The notes beneath the pieces are model-generated. The model saw only the letters and a program-made list of their open reading frames with translations, was not told the origin of the DNA and ran no database searches. The translations under genes and the position numbers were made by a program. Source: Lasiosphaeria ovina (Eukaryota > Ascomycota > Sordariomycetes > Sordariales > Lasiosphaeriaceae). From it: a stretch of DNA of 64,000 nt. The DNA lies in NCBI GenBank assembly GCA_033439765.1, contig JAULSN010000001.1, positions 7,378,001-7,442,000 on the forward strand, given 5' to 3'. Below are positions 47,040 through 58,054 of the stretch, piece after piece. Position 1 is the first letter of the stretch; each line of letters opens with the position of its first letter.

Positions 47040-48999
47040 TTAAAAGTCGTCGTCGCCCGAGCCAGCTATAATAACATTGTTCACCTTGAGCACCATCCTG
47101 CACAGCTGCGTGGCCAGCATCAGTTGCTGCTTCTTGCCAATGAGCGGGTCGATGACAAAAGCCTGCTTCATGTCGTTGGAGCCAGCGCCCATGCAGTCGA
47201 CGCCGAGGCGGCCGCGGCCGGCCGGGTCCTTCACCTGCTGGCTCTTGACCTCGGCTAGGGTGGCAATGGGGTTGAGACCGCTGTTTTGGGCCAGAGCCAT
47301 CGGCACGGCGTCGAGCGCCTCGGCGAAGGCGCGCATGGCATACTGCTCGAGCCCGGGCGTCTTGACGGCCGCATCCTCGACTGCCAGGCTGCAAGCAATC
47401 TCGGCCGCGCCGCCGCCGTACACGACGCGATTGTCGCGCACGAGGTTGCGCACGACGCACAGAGCGTCGTGGAGAGAGCGCTTTGCCTCGTCGATGATCT
47501 AGAGAGAGAGATGAAGTTAGCAGGCGGCATCTCCCTGGAGATTAATACGGAGACCGCAATTTATGGCAGCACTTACCATCTTGTTGCTGCCCCTGACAAA
47601 CACTGTCACGGCTCTTGTGTTGGCGCACTCCTCAATCACCAGCATCTTCTCTCTTGTTGTGCCAAACGTCATCTCGCGGACAATACCAGCCGTGCCGAGC
47701 TTCTCGGCCTTAAGGTCCTCGAACCGAGGCACAATGCGACCGTTTGTCGCAATGGCGATCAGCTCGATCTCGGGACCGCCCACCCATCTTACCGCAGGAA
47801 GCTTATTCTGCAGAAGCAAGTGGTTGGCCTCATCATCGAAACCCCACTGGCAGACAGCCAGGTTCGCGCCAGTGTCCTTTATTTGCTGAATCATCTCCAC
47901 GAACTTCTCGTGTTCGTAGGTCTGCAGCTTCTTGAACTCGTCAACGCTGGTGATGTCTAGCCTGTGCTTCGTCTTGGGCTTTGGCGGCTCAAACGCGCAC
48001 GTCAAGATGGCGATCTTGGCGTCCCGGACCTCAGACGGCATTTGCGGGTGCGAAAAGTCCTTGTCGATGATGACTCCCTTCACGAGCAGCGTGTCCTCGA
48101 GTGCGCCACCGACTTTGCCGTCCACCTTGATCAACTCAAAGTCGACATCCTTGCGCTCTAGATCTGCTACCGAGAGCACCGCGTCCACGGCAATCTTGGC
48201 AAACTGGTCGTGCGCCTTGGAGACAATCTTGCTACCCAAGCTTGTCCTCGCCACCTTGAGCAGGTTTGTCGTCTCCTCTTTGCTGAACTCGATAATGTCT
48301 GAAATCTTGTCAAGCTCCGCCACCGCGATGTCACAGGCCTGATCATAGCCGTCAGCGATGCGGATGGGGTGGATGCCCTTGTCAATGAGCTCCGCCGCTT
48401 GCTCGAGCAGGGCGCCAGCTAGGACAACTACACCCGTGGTGCCATCACCAATCTCGTCGTCTTGCGACTTAGAGAGCTCCACCAGTAGCTTGGCCACGTG
48501 GTTGGTAATCTCCATCTGTTGCAGGATTGTCGCGCCATCGTTCGTTACTGTGATATCGCCATCTGGGGAGATGAGGATCTTGTCGAGGCCGCGGGGGCCT
48601 AATGAGGTCTTGACAATGTTTGCGACGGTCCGGGCGGCAAGAATATGAGACTTGACGGCTTCGTTGCCATACTGGCGCTTCTTCTTGCCCTGGCTAGAGA
48701 GAGAAGCAGAGATGGTCAGCAACAGAGTACAAGCCTCGACGGAATAGAAGCAAGCAAACTGACTCTCTGACAACGATGAAGGGCCGCCCCTGTTCATCCT
48801 TCATCACCGCCGCTGCAGAGCACATTTGTTAGCATTGCGCCAGCAAGGAGCACAGGAGCACCAAAGTAGGCGAGCGACCAAGCAAACGAGCGTCACCGCG
48901 TACCATTTGACAAATCCAAATCTAAACGACGCTTCAGTTAGTTTTCTCTTGCATGTTTTCGCTCTGCCAACGGCCGGAGGTTAACGTACTCATGGCCAT
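47040..48999 (-). CDS. CCT5: T-complex chaperonin subunit epsilon (CCT5)
   Basis: Five exons on the minus strand: 48990-48999 (10 nt), 48904-48921 (18 nt), 48764-48812 (49 nt), 47577-48693 and 47040-47498; introns of 68, 91, 70 and 78 bp. Splicing gives 550 aa beginning [18 protein letters not shown], the expected CCT5 N-terminus, with ideal context AAAATGG. Group II chaperonin signatures follow: [17 protein letters not shown] ATP-binding segment ([10 protein letters not shown]), [25 protein letters not shown], and near the C-terminus [14 protein letters not shown] with a final GSGDDDF. CCT5 is one of eight different subunits of the cytosolic double-ring TRiC/CCT complex, which folds actin, tubulin and WD-repeat proteins with ATP. 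Length is normal. The third intron uses a GTCAGT donor, less common than GTAAGT. The promoter is shared with HBS1. Confidence 0.95.
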
Positions 49000-49806
49000 T
49001 TTGAGTCTTGTTCTTGTGTCTTGGGAGTTGCGCGGAGTTTTGACGGGCGATAATGCAACTTCGGAGGAGATTTTGGGGGGTGATGTTTGTCGAGATGAAC
49101 AGGGCGCCGGGAAGAGCTCTGATGTCCACCGCTAGGCATCTTCGCATCGCCAAAAGCTCAAAATCCAATCTCAAAAAATTCAGCCACTACGCAACGCAAC
49201 CCCCCGCCCTTGCTGTGGCGCCTGGCAGAATCTTGGGCCAAGTCCCAGCCAAAATTTCCGGAGCGCACCAGCCTCAGGAGCCCCGCGATTAGACGCTCAC
49301 CGCTTTTGCTTTGGGCCCAAACCATTCTCTGTGTGGATAGCGGGGCTCTGGGAATGGCCCAAACCTCAACCCCGCCACGATCAGCAATGAACTTGGCTAC
49401 GATTTCAACCTCAAGAAACACGTCGATTTAAACCTTGAAATTATCCTGCAAGTTCCTTGGCCAAGAATTTACACTTTGGGGGGCAGCGCGGGACCGCTGG
49501 AGTTATTATCTTCTTTACCTTGCCGTTTGAAAACCCAAACTCATATCTACATGAGTTGATCACATCGCGGGTTCTATAAATACTTGGTCACCCATTCGCG
49601 CTTCTCACCTTTCTCCCTGTCACACACACTCGATCCGATCGGACTTTCACTTCTCCAAACTCAGTTCCCGCCTTGTCTCGGGCCGCTCTTGGTTATACAC
49701 TACACGACTACGCAACAGCCTAAACATCTCTCTGCTCTATCAAGTCGAAGTCAATATAACCGCTTCATCTGCACACACTTTCCGGGCTCGGACACGCTCT
49801 ACGAAA
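49000..49806. promoter_or_regulatory. Divergent promoter region of CCT5 and HBS1
   Basis: An 807-bp spacer between the two start codons. On the HBS1 side TATAAATA at 49575-49582 is followed by a CT-rich, C/A-rich leader (about 49595-49650), a typical fungal initiation context about 200 bp before the ATG. On the CCT5 side no TATA-like box is obvious. Confidence 0.6.
49575..49582 (+). promoter_or_regulatory. TATA-like box upstream of HBS1
   Basis: TATAAATA lies 225 bp before the HBS1 start codon and just before a pyrimidine-rich stretch; position and sequence suit a core promoter element. Confidence 0.5.
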
Positions 49807-52373
49807 ATGTCTCGCCATCAGGAGGTTCGCAACCTCGACTACAAAGACGTCCTGGACGACTACGATGGCTACTCCGAGGAAGAAGACGAGCTTAGCCCCG
49901 AGGACCGGGCCCTTATGACACAGGGCACAATCACTGTCCAAACTGCTCTCGGTGTCGAGGCTGCCAAAGTCAGCGTTGCTCAGATCGAGGAGTCTCTTTG
50001 GCACTACTACTATGATACAGATAAGGTTGTCGAATACCTTATCAAGAAGTTCATCAACCCGCCCCAGAAAACGGCGAAACCCGCTCCCAATCCTTCGAGT
50101 AAGTATACCTTTCTTAAGCGGATTCATATAGCAAGTGCAGCTCCCAGAGTACACACTGTGGGGTCGTCCCAGGTCGACGAGTGCCGTGGCACGATGGACG
50201 TTTATTCTGTCCATTTGGAGTTACCCTGGTCGCAAACATCGTTGACAGTAGGTCAAGCGGAAGAACTTGCACTGCAATGCCATCTATCTACTGCTGGCCC
50301 AAAGCAACCTCGGCAGGACTTCTCGCACCTCTTCAAGGATCTTCCGTGGGGCAACATACCCAAGGACCGGGAAACTATCTTCATCCCGCCGCTGCTGCCT
50401 CGCATGGGACTGCTCGGTGGATCAGGTTCCCCTCCAAAGATGTCCAAGCTCCAGCAGCTCGCAGCCGCGAGGAAGAAGAAGGCAGAGGAAAGAGCTGCCC
50501 AGCAGAAGCTAGAGCAGACACGAACCAAGATGACACAGCTCTCCGTCGAGGAACAAGATCGGCAAAAGGAAAATGCTCCCTCAGATGGACCGTTTGGCAA
50601 ACGTCTCAAAACATCAGAGTCGACTGCTGAAGGTCGTAAGCCTTTGACCACCGCTGAACCTGGACGATCCGAGCCCTCGAGCCAATCTACTCCGACGGCC
50701 CTCGAGAACAGCCAACATGCGAAAGCAGCCACAGCGGACTCGCCAAAACCAACGCCGGAGAAGGCACAGCCATCTGCTTTTGCCCAGGTTCTCTTCGGGC
50801 CTCCTCTGGCATCGCCGAAACGGAAATTGCAGGATGTCTTCCCCTTGACCTACACCGATTTGTCACCTTCTGTCCTCGAGGCCTTTTCCAGACCCAGTCC
50901 GGATGACGTTGTTTATGCAGCGCAGGCGAAAGGTTCGCTCATGGGAAAGGATCAGTGCTAATGTAAATACTAATAGTCGACACAGCTGGGAAGAAGACGG
51001 CCGTCACCCAAACCAAGAAAAAGGGTGCTTCCTCCCTGGATGCTGTGGCCAGCGATGTTAAAGGGTTGAAGATTGAGGATGCCCCCCTCCCCAAAAGCCG
51101 GAATCTCGACGTGCTCTCCGAATTCGAAAGGAGCAAAAGCAAGAAAGCTGCCAGTTTTGTGGTTGTCGGTCACGTGGACGCTGGGAAAAGTACCATGATG
51201 GGCCGGCTTCTCCTCGATCTCAATGTCGTCGATCAGCGCACAGTCGATAAACTCCGCCAAGAAGCAACGAAGATTGGGAAATCTTCCTTCGCCCTCGCTT
51301 GGGTATTAGACCAAAGGACGGAAGAGCGTGCCCGGGGTGTCACAATCGACATTGCCACCAACCGATTCGAAACCGACAAGACGGTTTTCACAATCCTAGA
51401 CGCACCGGGGCACAGGGACTTTATTCCCAATATGATTGCTGGGGCAAGCCAAGCCGATTTCGCGATACTTGTCATAGATGCAGGCACTGGCGCTTTCGAA
51501 TCCGGTCTCAAGGGCCAAACACGAGAACATTCGCTGCTTATTCGGAGCATGGGTGTCTCGAGGGTCATTGTGGCAATCAACAAACTCGACACTGTCGGCT
51601 GGTCGCAGGAGAGGTTTGACGAGATCAAGAACCAGGTCTCTGGCTTTTTATCAGCAACCGGGTTCCAACAAAAGAACATCACCTTCGTCCCCGTGTCTGG
51701 TCTGCATGGCGATAACCTAGTGCGGAAGTCGCCAGATCCGACGGCGTCTTGGTACACGGGCCCGTCACTTGTGGAAGAACTCGAAAACTCGGAGCCGAGC
51801 GCAAGAGCATTGGCCAAGCCACTGCGGATGACCATTTCAGAGGTTTTCCGTACCCCGCAGAGCCCGATCTCAATATCTGGCCGAATCGACGCCGGGTCTC
51901 TTCAGGCGGGCGATCCGCTTCTAATTCAACCAAGCGGAGAGAAGGCATACCTCAAGTCGCTCCAGGTTGATGAGGAACCGGTGGAATGGGCAGTGGCCGG
52001 CCAAAACGCGGTACTCCACCTGACCAACATCGATCAAGTTCACGTACGAGTGGGGGATATCATCTGCGACCCGGCGAAGCCAATCGAATGCCTGGACACG
52101 TTCACTCTCAAAGCGCTGGCTTTCGACTTTTTGATGCCAATGCAGGTGGATGTACATCGGGGTAGGCTGCATGCCGCGGGAAGGATAGAGTCCATGACGG
52201 CGCTTTTGGACAAGGTGACGGGTGCGGTGGTAAAAAAGAAGCCCAAAATCGCAAAGCCGGCAACTGTAGCGAGGGTCGTGGTGAAACTGAACTCGAAGGT
52301 GCCGCTAGAAGCTGGGCAGAGGGTCGTCTTGAGAAGTGGTGGAGAAACTGTGGCAGCTGGGTTGTTAGAATAG
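49807..52373 (+). CDS. HBS1: HBS1 ribosome-rescue translational GTPase (Hbs1/Ski7 family)
   Basis: Start AAAATG. The coding part reads 49807-50932 and about 50986-52373, joined across a short intron whose acceptor could be 50976 or 50985. A further intron almost surely begins at 50099 (GTAAGTATAC donor); its end is unresolved because several AG sites keep the frame. Up to 837 aa. Residues about 40-80 are the HBS1 N-terminal domain (VSVAQIEESLWHYYYDTDKVVEYLIKKF). A disordered region follows with DLPWGNIP, SAFAQVLFG and PSPDDVV blocks seen in fungal relatives. The EF-1A-like GTPase comes next: GHVDAGKS (about 437), DAPGH, NKLD, then two beta-barrel domains. Hbs1 with Dom34/Pelota binds empty A sites of stalled ribosomes and splits them (no-go and non-stop decay). 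Fungi with one gene can also make a Ski7-like exosome adaptor by splicing. Confidence 0.92.
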
Positions 52374-54045
52374 AGCTAGAACAATGGTTGAGGCTCTGTC
52401 ACAACAGCACACGTCCTTTACGAGAGAACCCATGCCGTGTATCGTGTGTATTGCGCCACTGCCATACTGTATGGATCAGTATCAAGGCTGTATCCCTGCT
52501 GTGAGTCCAACTTCCCCCGGGGCACTGACCACCTGTTTCTCTTGCATGGACAACTGGAACTTTCTACGAACTTCGACATAATCAATAGTCAAGTGCCTCT
52601 TATGTCTGCAGCCATGGTCCATTACACTATAACGAGTAAGGTAGATGGCGAAATTCAAAACGCGGGAAAGTCTACGGAGGGCTGGGGCCGAATATGGACG
52701 GATTGGAGTGCCTTAGTGATTTACCCCTGAAACCCCTGAGCTTTTTATTTGAAGAGCGACGGGAGGAAGAGGACACGCTTTCAGCGGCAAAGGCAGTCGT
52801 TTAGGACTCGGGCGTACTACACTACTGTATTTACCAGCCCAGAGATTGCGGTCCCACATGCGTAAGAGCAATAGTGATCTGTTAATAATACCTTAGGAAG
52901 GTAGTAATAGTAGGTATCGCTAACTTAAGTCGATAATGACATCTGTCTTCTGTGAGAGCCAGTTGTGGGATATCCGTACCTCGACTGTGTGTGAATGGAA
53001 ATGGCCCGATGCTTGTTTGCCCGGCGCACCCACGCCCCCGGGGCTGTGCGGGGGTAGCAGCCCTGCCGCCTTGTCCTTGCGGGGGGAGGACAGCCGCAAC
53101 TAAGACGAGCCGCAAGCCCACACAAACAAAAAGGCCACTCTGTCAGGAACAGGGGGTGTTTCGATTTGCTTTCCACTGTGGGACTGTGGGAGGAGGCTCG
53201 CCTCTGGACCCGAGCATTGGATCCGGGACCAAAGACACGACACCAAAGATGACCCAGCGGGCGCGTGTTAATAAATCGTCCCTGCAGCACTGAAAGTGAA
53301 AGAAATTATGAGGTGCATAACGATGCAAGAAGGTTTACCTAGGAGCTCGTGTCTCAAAAAAAAAACAAAAAAAAAACAAAAAAAAAAAAACAAAGACAGC
53401 TCGTAACAGAGTGTGCGCCACGAGTCAGCGAGAAATTGTTGTTTTTTATTCTGTTTGTCGTTTTCATCTCATCTCTCTGTGAGCGCGAGATTCCATTGCT
53501 ATCGGTGACGCTGATCGACCCAAGTGGATAGGGCAAAGAAAGTAACCGAAGGCAACTGAAAGGTACACAGAACCTAAGGAGACGCAGTGCTGGGTGGGAT
53601 TTTGGCCAAGGTTGCATGTAGCTGGTACCTTTGTTCCCAAATCCAACCCCCTGAAAGCTGGGGACGGCAGGCAAGCAGCTAATCGCCCCGCGCGCCGCTG
53701 CTGGTGCTTGTACAGTGCCAAATAGAAAATTGAGAGGTGGCTTGTCAGCGCCCGCCAAAGCGACAGCATTAAGGACAGATTTCCAGATCTCCATTTAATT
53801 TTTCTGTTGCAAAGGTTCAAAAGGCCAACGCCTCTTCTTTCCCCCCCTTTTCTTTGCAACCCACGACTTCTTTCTCCCACCCACGCCATCTCCTTAACCC
53901 CCCTTCTAACCTTGACGCTCTCTTGAGGAGACAATAGGTTGGTGTGTATTGTTGTCGCTGGACAACATCTTCCCTTCTTCTTCCGCTTCGCTTCATTGCG
54001 CTTTAGAAAAGTAGCGGGTTCGCTTTTCTCCCCAGAGCTCTCGTC
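52374..54045. promoter_or_regulatory. Spacer between HBS1 and KAR2, with KAR2 promoter
   Basis: About 1.7 kb with no recognised gene. A sharp A-rich tract lies at 53356-53390. The last 230 bp before KAR2 is strongly pyrimidine-rich (about 53830-53925), the usual leader of a highly expressed fungal gene. I did not find a perfect unfolded-protein-response element. Confidence 0.6.
53356..53390. repeat. A-tract A10-C-A10-C-A13
   Basis: Three A runs of 10, 10 and 13 separated by single C residues, about 660 bp upstream of KAR2. Stiff poly(dA:dT) DNA of this kind tends to exclude nucleosomes. Confidence 0.95.
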
Positions 54046-55617
54046 ATGGAGCCTCGATCGCGGAGCTGGGCCCTCGGCCTCAGCATCATTGGCCTCTTTG
54101 GCCTGCTATTTTCTATGGGCTTCGTCCAGCAGGTCAAGGGCGACGATGTCCAGGAGTACGGAACAGTTATTGGCATTGTAAGTGTTGAATCCCCGCTCTG
54201 CTTGGTCTTTCCCAGTCCAAATCGACTAACACGTGTTCTTTTAGGATCTCGGCACCACATACTCGTAAGTTCGACCTTCGAATCCCCTGCACCCTCGCCC
54301 GAATACAGTGTGCCCCGGCGCTTTCGGTGGCAGACAATTGACTCCGCGGCGAAGGAACTGCCACCAATTGTGCTGGGGCGCTCTGGATACGCAGCTGGGT
54401 TTGGAGGCACAAAGAGACTAACGTATCCAAAGATGTGTTGGCGTGATGCAGAAAGGCAAAGTTGAAATTTTGGTCAACGACCAAGGTACGTGCTTCCGGC
54501 ACCGGCCAACCTGCCTACGTGCTCTTCCAATAGCTGGCCAACGTGACTAACATTCCCCAGGAAACCGTATTACCCCCTCATATGTGGCTTTCACCGACGA
54601 TGAGCGGTTGGTTGGAGATGCGGCCAAGAACCAGGCCCCGGCAAACCCATTTAACACCATCTTCGACATCAAGCGTCTGATCGGCCGCAAGTTCTCGGAG
54701 AAGGATATTCAGAGTGATATCAAGCATTTCCCCTTCCGTGTCACTTCAAAAGACGATAAGGTACGTAGCGGCAAACCGCACCCCATGCAAGCCGGGGAGC
54801 CTTCAAGGTTGCAATGTTATCGATGGTGAAGTCTAACTTTTCGCAGCCAGTTGTCACGGTCCAAGTTAACGGAGCCGACAAGACCTTCACCCCCGAGGAA
54901 ATCTCGGCCATGGTCCTCGGAAAGGTACGTTCAATCATTACCCTGGACAATGAACCCAGCCGTTTCGCATGGGACATAAGCTGACCCCCTGATTAGATGA
55001 AGGAGACTGCTGAGAGCTATCTCGGAAAGAAGGTTACCCACGCCGTCGTTACCGTCCCCGCCTACTTCAACGATAACCAGCGCCAGGCCACCAAGGATGC
55101 CGGCATGATTGCTGGTCTCAACGTCCTTCGTATCGTCAACGAGCCCACCGCCGCCGCTATTGCGTACGGCCTGGACAAGACCGATGGCGAGCGTCAGATC
55201 ATTGTCTACGATCTCGGTGGTGGTACTTTCGATGTCTCTCTCCTGTCCATCGACCAGGGTGTCTTCGAGGTTCTCGCCACTGCCGGAGATACCCACCTTG
55301 GTGGTGAAGACTTCGACCAGCGTGTCATCAACCATTTCGCCAAGACGTTCAACAAGAAGCACGGTGTCGATGTTACAACCGACGCCAAGGCTATGGGCAA
55401 GCTCAAGCGTGAAGCCGAGAAGGCCAAGCGTTCTCTGTCAAGCATGATGTCTACCCGTGTTGAAATCGAGTCTTTCTTCGGTGGCAAGGACTTCAGCGAG
55501 ACCTTGACGCGCGCCAAGTTCGAAGAGCTCAACAACGACCTCTTCAAGAAGACGCTCAAGCCCGTTGAGCAGGTTCTCAAGGATGCTAAGGTTGCCAAGT
55601 CCGAGATTGACGATATC

Positions 55618-55650
<33 letters not shown>

Positions 55651-56556
55651 GTTCAGGCTCTTATCGAGGAGTTCTTTGGCGGCAAGAAGGCCAGCAAGGG
55701 TATCAACCCCGACGAGGCCGTTGCCTTTGGCGCTGCTGTTCAGGCCGGTGTGTTGAGCGGCGAGCAAGGCACTGAGGAGATCGTTCTCATGGATGTCAAC
55801 CCGTTGACACTCGGAATTGAGACCACTGGCGGTGTCATGACTAAGCTGATCACCCGTAACACCCCGATCCCGACTCGCAAGAGCCAGATCTTCTCCACGG
55901 CCGCTGATAACCAGCCGGTGGTCCTTATCCAGGTCTATGAGGGCGAGCGCTCGATGACCAAGGACAACAACCTTCTCGGCAAGTTTGAGCTTACTGGCAT
56001 TCCGCCCGCCCCCCGGGGTGTGCCCCAGATTGAGGTCTCCTTTGAGCTCGATGCCAACGGTATCCTCAAGGTGTCGGCCCACGATAAGGGTACTGGCAAG
56101 GCAGAGTCTATCACCATTACCAACGACAAGGGCCGTCTTACTCAGGAGGAGATCGACCGCATGGTCGCCGAAGCCGAGAAGTACGCCGAGGAGGACAAGG
56201 CCACTCGCGAGCGCATTGAGGCCCGTAACGGTCTTGAGAACTACGCTTTCAGCCTGAAGAACCAGGCCAACGACGATGAGGGTCTTGGTAAGTTACATGT
56301 CCTATATGAGTCAAGACCAGCTACTAACCCACTCATAGGCAAGAAGATCAGCGATGAGGACAAGGAGACCATCCTGGACGCCGTCAAGGAGGCCCAGGAC
56401 TGGCTCGAGGAGAACGCTGCCACTGCCTCTACCGAGGACTTTGAGGAGCAGAAGGAGAAGCTGTCCAACGTGGCTTACCCCATCACAAGCAAGCTTTACT
56501 CACAAGGCGAGCCTGGTGCTGAGGATGACGAACCCGAGGGCCATGACGAACTTTAA
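54046..56556 (+). CDS. KAR2: ER Hsp70 chaperone BiP/Kar2
   Basis: Seven exons: 54046-54177, 54245-54264 (20 nt), 54433-54485, 54561-54760, 54847-54924, 54997-56287 and 56339-56556; introns of 67, 168, 75, 86, 72 and 51 bp. The product is 663 aa. Residues 1-32 are a signal peptide with a hydrophobic core ([13 protein letters not shown]). The nucleotide-binding domain carries GIDLGTTYSCVGV (its codons spread over three exons), [14 protein letters not shown] and [13 protein letters not shown]. The substrate-binding domain has PLTLGIET and [25 protein letters not shown] helical lid and an acidic tail end in HDEL, the ER-retrieval signal. BiP imports and folds secretory proteins with ATP and J-partners, and represses the unfolded-protein sensor Ire1. 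Splice sites are clear and family length matches. It lies in the same orientation as HBS1, 1.7 kb upstream. Confidence 0.96.
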
Positions 56557-58054
56557 TAACATAGATTCCCCATTTCTTTTTGCTGGCATTCCAAAAGAAG
56601 TCATAGCTTCAGGATTTTTTTAACGTTCGCCCATGATTTTACCGGTGTTTGGCAGGTGGTATTGGAGTCGGCATATATCACGAGTGGAGAGATCCGCATG
56701 TAACTGTATAAGTATATTACCAGCCATACAGATTTGCGACCGTTGATACACAATAAACTGCAACCCTACCTCGTTAATCATGGATCAAACATTCTGTGAT
56801 CAGGTTCCGTGTCTGAGAGTTTGTATCTAAGTGAAGCCAATGTTATCGTTCATGATAATAAACCTATGGCTATGGCTGGGTATAGTTTAGCATCAAACCG
56901 CTCACTCAACAATACCGTGGCAAAGTTACAGTGTGAGCTCCTTCTCCGGCCTCGGGGAACTTGTTTAATGTAAGTCGTGGGAAATGTTAACAAATATTGG
57001 ACGCTACCCCGGGTATCCCTAGGTAGTTAGTTTAGCTTATGAGGTAACTTTTCTCATAGCAATTCGTACTCTTTGAGATTGATCAGACTAGTCTGTTACA
57101 GAGCAACGCGTGTAACCCCCCTCTCCCTGGAGAGATTCACGGGTACGTAGGTAGTTAAGTTCATAGACACACGGGCAGGATTTTGGGTTTGGGTTTGCTT
57201 TTGAGTAATCTCAAAGTTAACTAACCTAACCTAGGTAAAGTACGTACCTTGATTGTCTTACTTATAGCCCAGTGTGTGTAAGGATTTGTACGCATCTTAT
57301 CCACCCACTCATCCCCTGGCCAACATCATCCCTTTTTGTGCTCTCTTCTTGTCCCCAAACTCCAAGTCAGCAACAATAATCTTCTTAAATAGATTTCAAG
57401 AAGCCCCGAGGGATATAACACAAATCATTGAACGTCCGACGGATGCCATTTGCACCAACTGACTTGCAGAAGCAAACACATATTTAATTTCATATTATCA
57501 AACTTTTAGAGGCCGGTATAACCGATGTGCACGCCATGGTGAATGGCCTAATTAATATGGACGATAACCATTAGAGGTAAGGAGACAGAGGGGCTGAAAG
57601 AGACGACAATCATTATCTGTTAGCAACGCTAACAGCAAAGACATGGCTGAAGCCTGAGCTTCCACAGTTCTACCCCCTCCTCAGATGAAAACTTCATAAC
57701 CCTGTCAACAGAACCATAACCCTACAAAGCCTCACAAAGATGGTTAGACTTGAATACTGGTTTCTCTTTTGCTTGGATACTGTAACTAGACACATACCTG
57801 AGTTGCAATGTCCTTGGCCAGCGGCTCAGTGAAAATAGGAAGAGTGGTGAACGTCCGAGGACTAGAGAGGTTGGGACTGCCTGAGGCAAAGTATATTTTG
57901 TTTACCCAAAAGCCGCACAAAGCATGGCCAGCGTCTGATCTGTAGGAGTTTGTGAGGTGCCCGTGGCGTTTGGGGTTCCAGTCATTTCTGATGGGTCAAG
58001 AGGGACAATTCTTAGTCAAACCACTTCAGGCACCATGTCTCCTTTCCTGTCTCA
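56557..58054. other. Spacer downstream of KAR2
   Basis: About 1.5 kb. The first part is KAR2 3'UTR; the rest is AT-rich and contains several TAGGTAG/CCTAGGTA-type words (57017, 57143, 57229-57236). No gene is visible. Confidence 0.6.

Noticed and set aside
51045..52373. Separate EF-1alpha-like gene starting at 51045
   Set aside because: The apparent start is GTG inside a continuous frame, and the upstream HBS1 N-terminal part joins it by a short intron.
53500..53515. Possible unfolded-protein-response element upstream of KAR2 (complement reads CAGCGTC)
   Set aside because: The yeast core is CAGCGTG; the last base differs and no second copy is near, so it is not better than chance.
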